From assembly GCF_900114265.1 (NCBI RefSeq), contig NZ_FPKV01000002.1, positions 186,001 through 250,000 of the forward strand: a DNA stretch of 64,000 nt, given 5' to 3'. Made by a program: the position numbers and the translations under genes. The notes under the pieces were generated by a model. It searched no databases. It saw only the letters and a program-made list of their open reading frames with translations, and was not told the DNA's origin. Shown piece after piece: positions 61,760 to 64,000 of the stretch; within the stretch, counting starts at the first letter, position 1, and every line of letters begins with the position of its first letter. This stretch comes from Flaviramulus basaltis. GTDB taxonomy: Bacteria; Bacteroidota; Bacteroidia; Flavobacteriales; Flavobacteriaceae.

Positions 61760-62800
61760 CTATTTAATGTATTCAATATTTTGCGCCGCAGCCTCATTAA
61801 GACTGTCAAAAAAGCCTTGTTCACTCATCCATTTGTCACTATATACCTTACTCATGTAGCGAGATCCATGATCTGGATAAATAACTACAACGTAATCGTC
61901 TTTTTTGAATCTCCCCTTTTCACCTAATTGCAAAATTGCCTGTGTAGCAGCACCAGAAGTGTATCCTACAAACATACCTTCTGTTCTTGCAATTAATCGA
62001 GCTGTGTGAGCGCTATCTTCGTCTGTTACTTTGACAAACTCATCTATAACGTCAAAATCTGTAGCTCCTGGTATTAAATTCTTACCTAAACCTTCTATTC
62101 TATATGGATAGATTTCCTTTTCATCAAATTCTCTGGTTTCATGATATTTTTTAATTACCGAACCATAAGCATCAACACCAATAACTTTTATGTTTGGATT
62201 TTGCTCTTTTAGGTATTTTGCAGTACCTGAAATAGTTCCTCCAGTTCCACTACATGCAACTAAGTGTGTAATTTTACCTTCTGTTTGTTTCCAGATTTCT
62301 GGACCAGTTGATTTATAATGTGCATCAATATTCAATTCATTAAAATACTGATTAATATAAACCGAACCTTTCATTTCTTCGTGCAAACGTTTTGCAACTT
62401 GATAATAAGACCTAGGATCATCTGCACTAACGTGTGCTGGACAAACATAAACTTTAGCTCCCATTGTCTTCAACATATCAATCTTATCTGCTGAAGATTT
62501 AGAACTTACTGCTAAAACACAATCATATCCTTTTATAATACTTACCATAGCAATACTAAAACCTGTATTACCAGAGGTAGTTTCTATAATAGTGTCACCT
62601 GGAGAAAGAATACCTTTCTTTTCAGCTTCTTCAATGATGTAAAGTGCAATTCTGTCTTTGGAAGATTGGCCTGGATTAAAAGATTCAACTTTTGCATAAA
62701 AGTTACCTTTAAACTTGGAAGCCATTTTATTAAGTTTAATAAGCGGTGTATTGCCCACTAAATCTAATACATTATCAAATACTTGATTTCTGTGTTTCAT
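61760..62800 (-). CDS. Cysteine-synthase-like PLP enzyme (possible cysteate synthase)
   Basis: 346 aa fold-type II PLP enzyme. The PLP Lys is in [18 protein letters not shown] (near residue 48), the substrate loop is [16 protein letters not shown], and the phosphate loop is [16 protein letters not shown]. The length and C-terminal [15 protein letters not shown] resemble the cystathionine beta-synthase core rather than CysK. Reactions of this family replace a beta-substituent of serine derivatives by a thiol or sulfite. With a CFAT-like gene next to it, formation of cysteate is a reasonable inference. Ends at its own terminator. Confidence 0.82.
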   Translation of the reverse strand: MKHRNQVFDNVLDLVGNTPLIKLNKMASKFKGNFYAKVESFNPGQSSKDRIALYIIEEAEKKGILSPGDTIIETTSGNTGFSIAMVSIIKGYDCVLAVSSKSSADKIDMLKTMGAKVYVCPAHVSADDPRSYYQVAKRLHEEMKGSVYINQYFNELNIDAHYKSTGPEIWKQTEGKITHLVACSGTGGTISGTAKYLKEQNPNIKVIGVDAYGSVIKKYHETREFDEKEIYPYRIEGLGKNLIPGATDFDVIDEFVKVTDEDSAHTARLIARTEGMFVGYTSGAATQAILQLGEKGRFKKDDYVVVIYPDHGSRYMSKVYSDKWMSEQGFFDSLNEAAAQNIEYIK

Positions 62801-62878
62801 AAAAGCTATTTATAGACTAAGCATTTTAATGAAGAAAATACCGTCTAAAACCGAACAAAAATAAAACATTTTTTTTTA

Positions 62879-64000
62879 TTAACCATGGATTCCTTCTAAA
62901 TCTAACAAAAAGACATATTCTAAAGCTACTTCTTTTAAGCTCTCAAAACGCCCTGAAGCCCCGCCATGACCGGAATCCATGTCTGTATGTAATAATAATT
63001 TATTAGTATCAGTTTTTAACTCTCTAAGTTTTGCTACCCATTTTGCTGGTTCCCAATATTGAACCTGTGAATCGTGTAAACCTGTGGTTACTAACATATT
63101 TGGATAATTTTTCGCTTCTACGTTATCATACGGCGAATATGACTTCATATAATCATAATACTCTACATCGTTAGGATTACCCCATTCATCATACTCTCCT
63201 GTTGTAAGCGGAATCGTATCATCAAGCATAGTTGTAACTACATCTACAAAAGGTACAGCTGCTAAAATACCGTTATAAAGTTCTGGATTCATATTAATTA
63301 TTGCACCCATTAATAAACCACCAGCAGAACCTCCGTAAGCATATAAATGCTTATTTGAAGTGTAATTTTGTTCAATTAAATATTTTGAACAATCAATAAA
63401 ATCTGTAAACGTGTTGTTTTTAGTTAGTAATTTCCCGTTTTCGTACCAATCTCTACCAAGATATTCGCCTCCTCTAATATGTGAAATTGCATAAATAAAA
63501 CCTCTATCTAACAAACTTAAACGAATGGTTGAAAACGAAGGGTCTATGGTTGAACCATAAGAACCGTAAGCATATTGAAGTAACGGGTTTGATCCATCTA
63601 GCTTAATACCTTTTTTATAAACTAAAGAAATTGGCACTTTCACACCATCTCTGGCGGTTGCCCAAATACGTTTAGACTCGTAATTTTCTTTTTTAAATTG
63701 ACCACCTAAAACCTCTTGTTCTTTCTTTATATTACTTTCTTTAGTTAAAAAATTATAGTCTATTACAGATGTTGGTGAGGTTAATGAGTTATAACCGTAA
63801 CGTAAATCGTCACTATCAAAATCTGGATTATTACCTATATAAGTTGTATAAGTTTCGGAGTTAAAGGGTAAATAATAGTCTTCTTTTCCATTCCAACTTA
63901 TAATTCGGAGTTTGTTAAGCCCATTTTCTCGCTCGTTTACTACTAAATACTCTTTGAATATTTCAATATCTTCAATAAGCACTTCTTTTCTGTGCGGAAT
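62879..64000 (-). CDS. Prolyl oligopeptidase family serine peptidase (5' end outside the window)
   Basis: The visible C-terminal part, at least 373 codons, belongs to an S9A oligopeptidase B-like enzyme of about 680-720 residues. The frame stays open to 64000 (reading IPHRKE before VLIEDIEIFKEY), so the start is beyond the window and the GTG at 63982 is internal. The end of the beta-propeller is followed by the alpha/beta hydrolase domain with the nucleophile Ser in YGGSAGGLLMGAIIN, and the catalytic His in DMDSGHGGASGRFE. An Asp in the NMLVTTGLHDSQV region completes the triad. It cleaves short peptides, typically after basic residues. Confidence 0.92.
   Translation of the reverse strand: MPHRKEVLIEDIEIFKEYLVVNERENGLNKLRIISWNGKEDYYLPFNSETYTTYIGNNPDFDSDDLRYGYNSLTSPTSVIDYNFLTKESNIKKEQEVLGGQFKKENYESKRIWATARDGVKVPISLVYKKGIKLDGSNPLLQYAYGSYGSTIDPSFSTIRLSLLDRGFIYAISHIRGGEYLGRDWYENGKLLTKNNTFTDFIDCSKYLIEQNYTSNKHLYAYGGSAGGLLMGAIINMNPELYNGILAAVPFVDVVTTMLDDTIPLTTGEYDEWGNPNDVEYYDYMKSYSPYDNVEAKNYPNMLVTTGLHDSQVQYWEPAKWVAKLRELKTDTNKLLLHTDMDSGHGGASGRFESLKEVALEYVFLLDLEGIHG

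Noticed and set aside
1-64000. tRNA, rRNA, CRISPR array, insertion sequence or prophage
   Set aside because: No cloverleaf-like sequences, regularly spaced repeats, transposase or phage genes were seen when reading both strands. A tRNAscan/Infernal run would settle the RNA genes.

Overview
The window reads as a chromosomal segment of a marine-type Flavobacteriaceae bacterium (phylum Bacteroidota). The reasons are its strongly AT-rich DNA, -7 boxes of the TAnnTTTG type without obvious Shine-Dalgarno sequences, a PorX regulator (type IX secretion), an LpxC-FabZ fusion, two LpxD-like genes side by side, the gene pair for a serine-palmitoyltransferase-like enzyme and a cysteine-synthase-like enzyme, and many short lipoproteins of Bacteroidota style. 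Genus cannot be fixed from the sequence alone. No rRNA, tRNA, CRISPR array, transposase or prophage gene was seen.

Layout. 1-5150: small lipoproteins, a TruA-type pseudouridine synthase, and a decaying patch holding a cupin gene, a frameshifted DUF6807 (PmoA-like) lipoprotein under a LacI-type operator, and a broken thioesterase. 5155-12401: a complete histidine operon hisG-D-C-B-H-A-F-IE on the minus strand, preceded by a histidine-rich leader peptide and an attenuator. 12508-23230: a minus-strand envelope and housekeeping block (lpxD, lpxC-fabZ, lpxA, efp, second lpxD, sucD, fabG, a large CoxE/VWA-like membrane protein, an SPFH protein, and an HD phosphohydrolase at the head). 23271-32653: porX, tsaE, a tiny exported peptide overlapping a membrane protein, a TonB-dependent-type outer membrane protein, alanine dehydrogenase, proline dehydrogenase, aroB. 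32716-36222: a small polysaccharide locus (Wza-like exporter, UDP-GlcNAc epimerase and dehydrogenase). 36247-48007: regulators (Lrp, XRE, ECF sigma), M14 peptidase, MBL hydrolase, bcp, nth, uvrA, DUF3667.

48008-52437 is the accessory-looking part. Two sigma-54 type promoters drive paralogous exported proteins. In the first operon both genes carry the same perfect 36-bp element 15-16 nt before their start codons, and this element can be drawn as a small pseudoknot. A DUF3800 gene broken by an in-frame TGA sits between the paralogues. 52438-57910 holds a flippase, a GT4 glycosyltransferase, a YfhO-family membrane protein and DUF4834. 58045-64000 holds an outer membrane protein, a GNAT protein, the probable sulfonolipid (capnine) gene pair, and a prolyl oligopeptidase cut by the window end.

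How the parts fit: most genes serve envelope construction (lipid A, fatty acids, polysaccharide, sulfonolipid, T9SS regulation) plus amino-acid synthesis. The most rewarding places for a second look are the 36-bp translational-position repeat with its sigma-54 promoters, the histidine attenuator, the palindromic operator sets near the XRE regulator, the tiny secreted peptide, and the homopolymer frameshifts at 4.1-4.4 kb.
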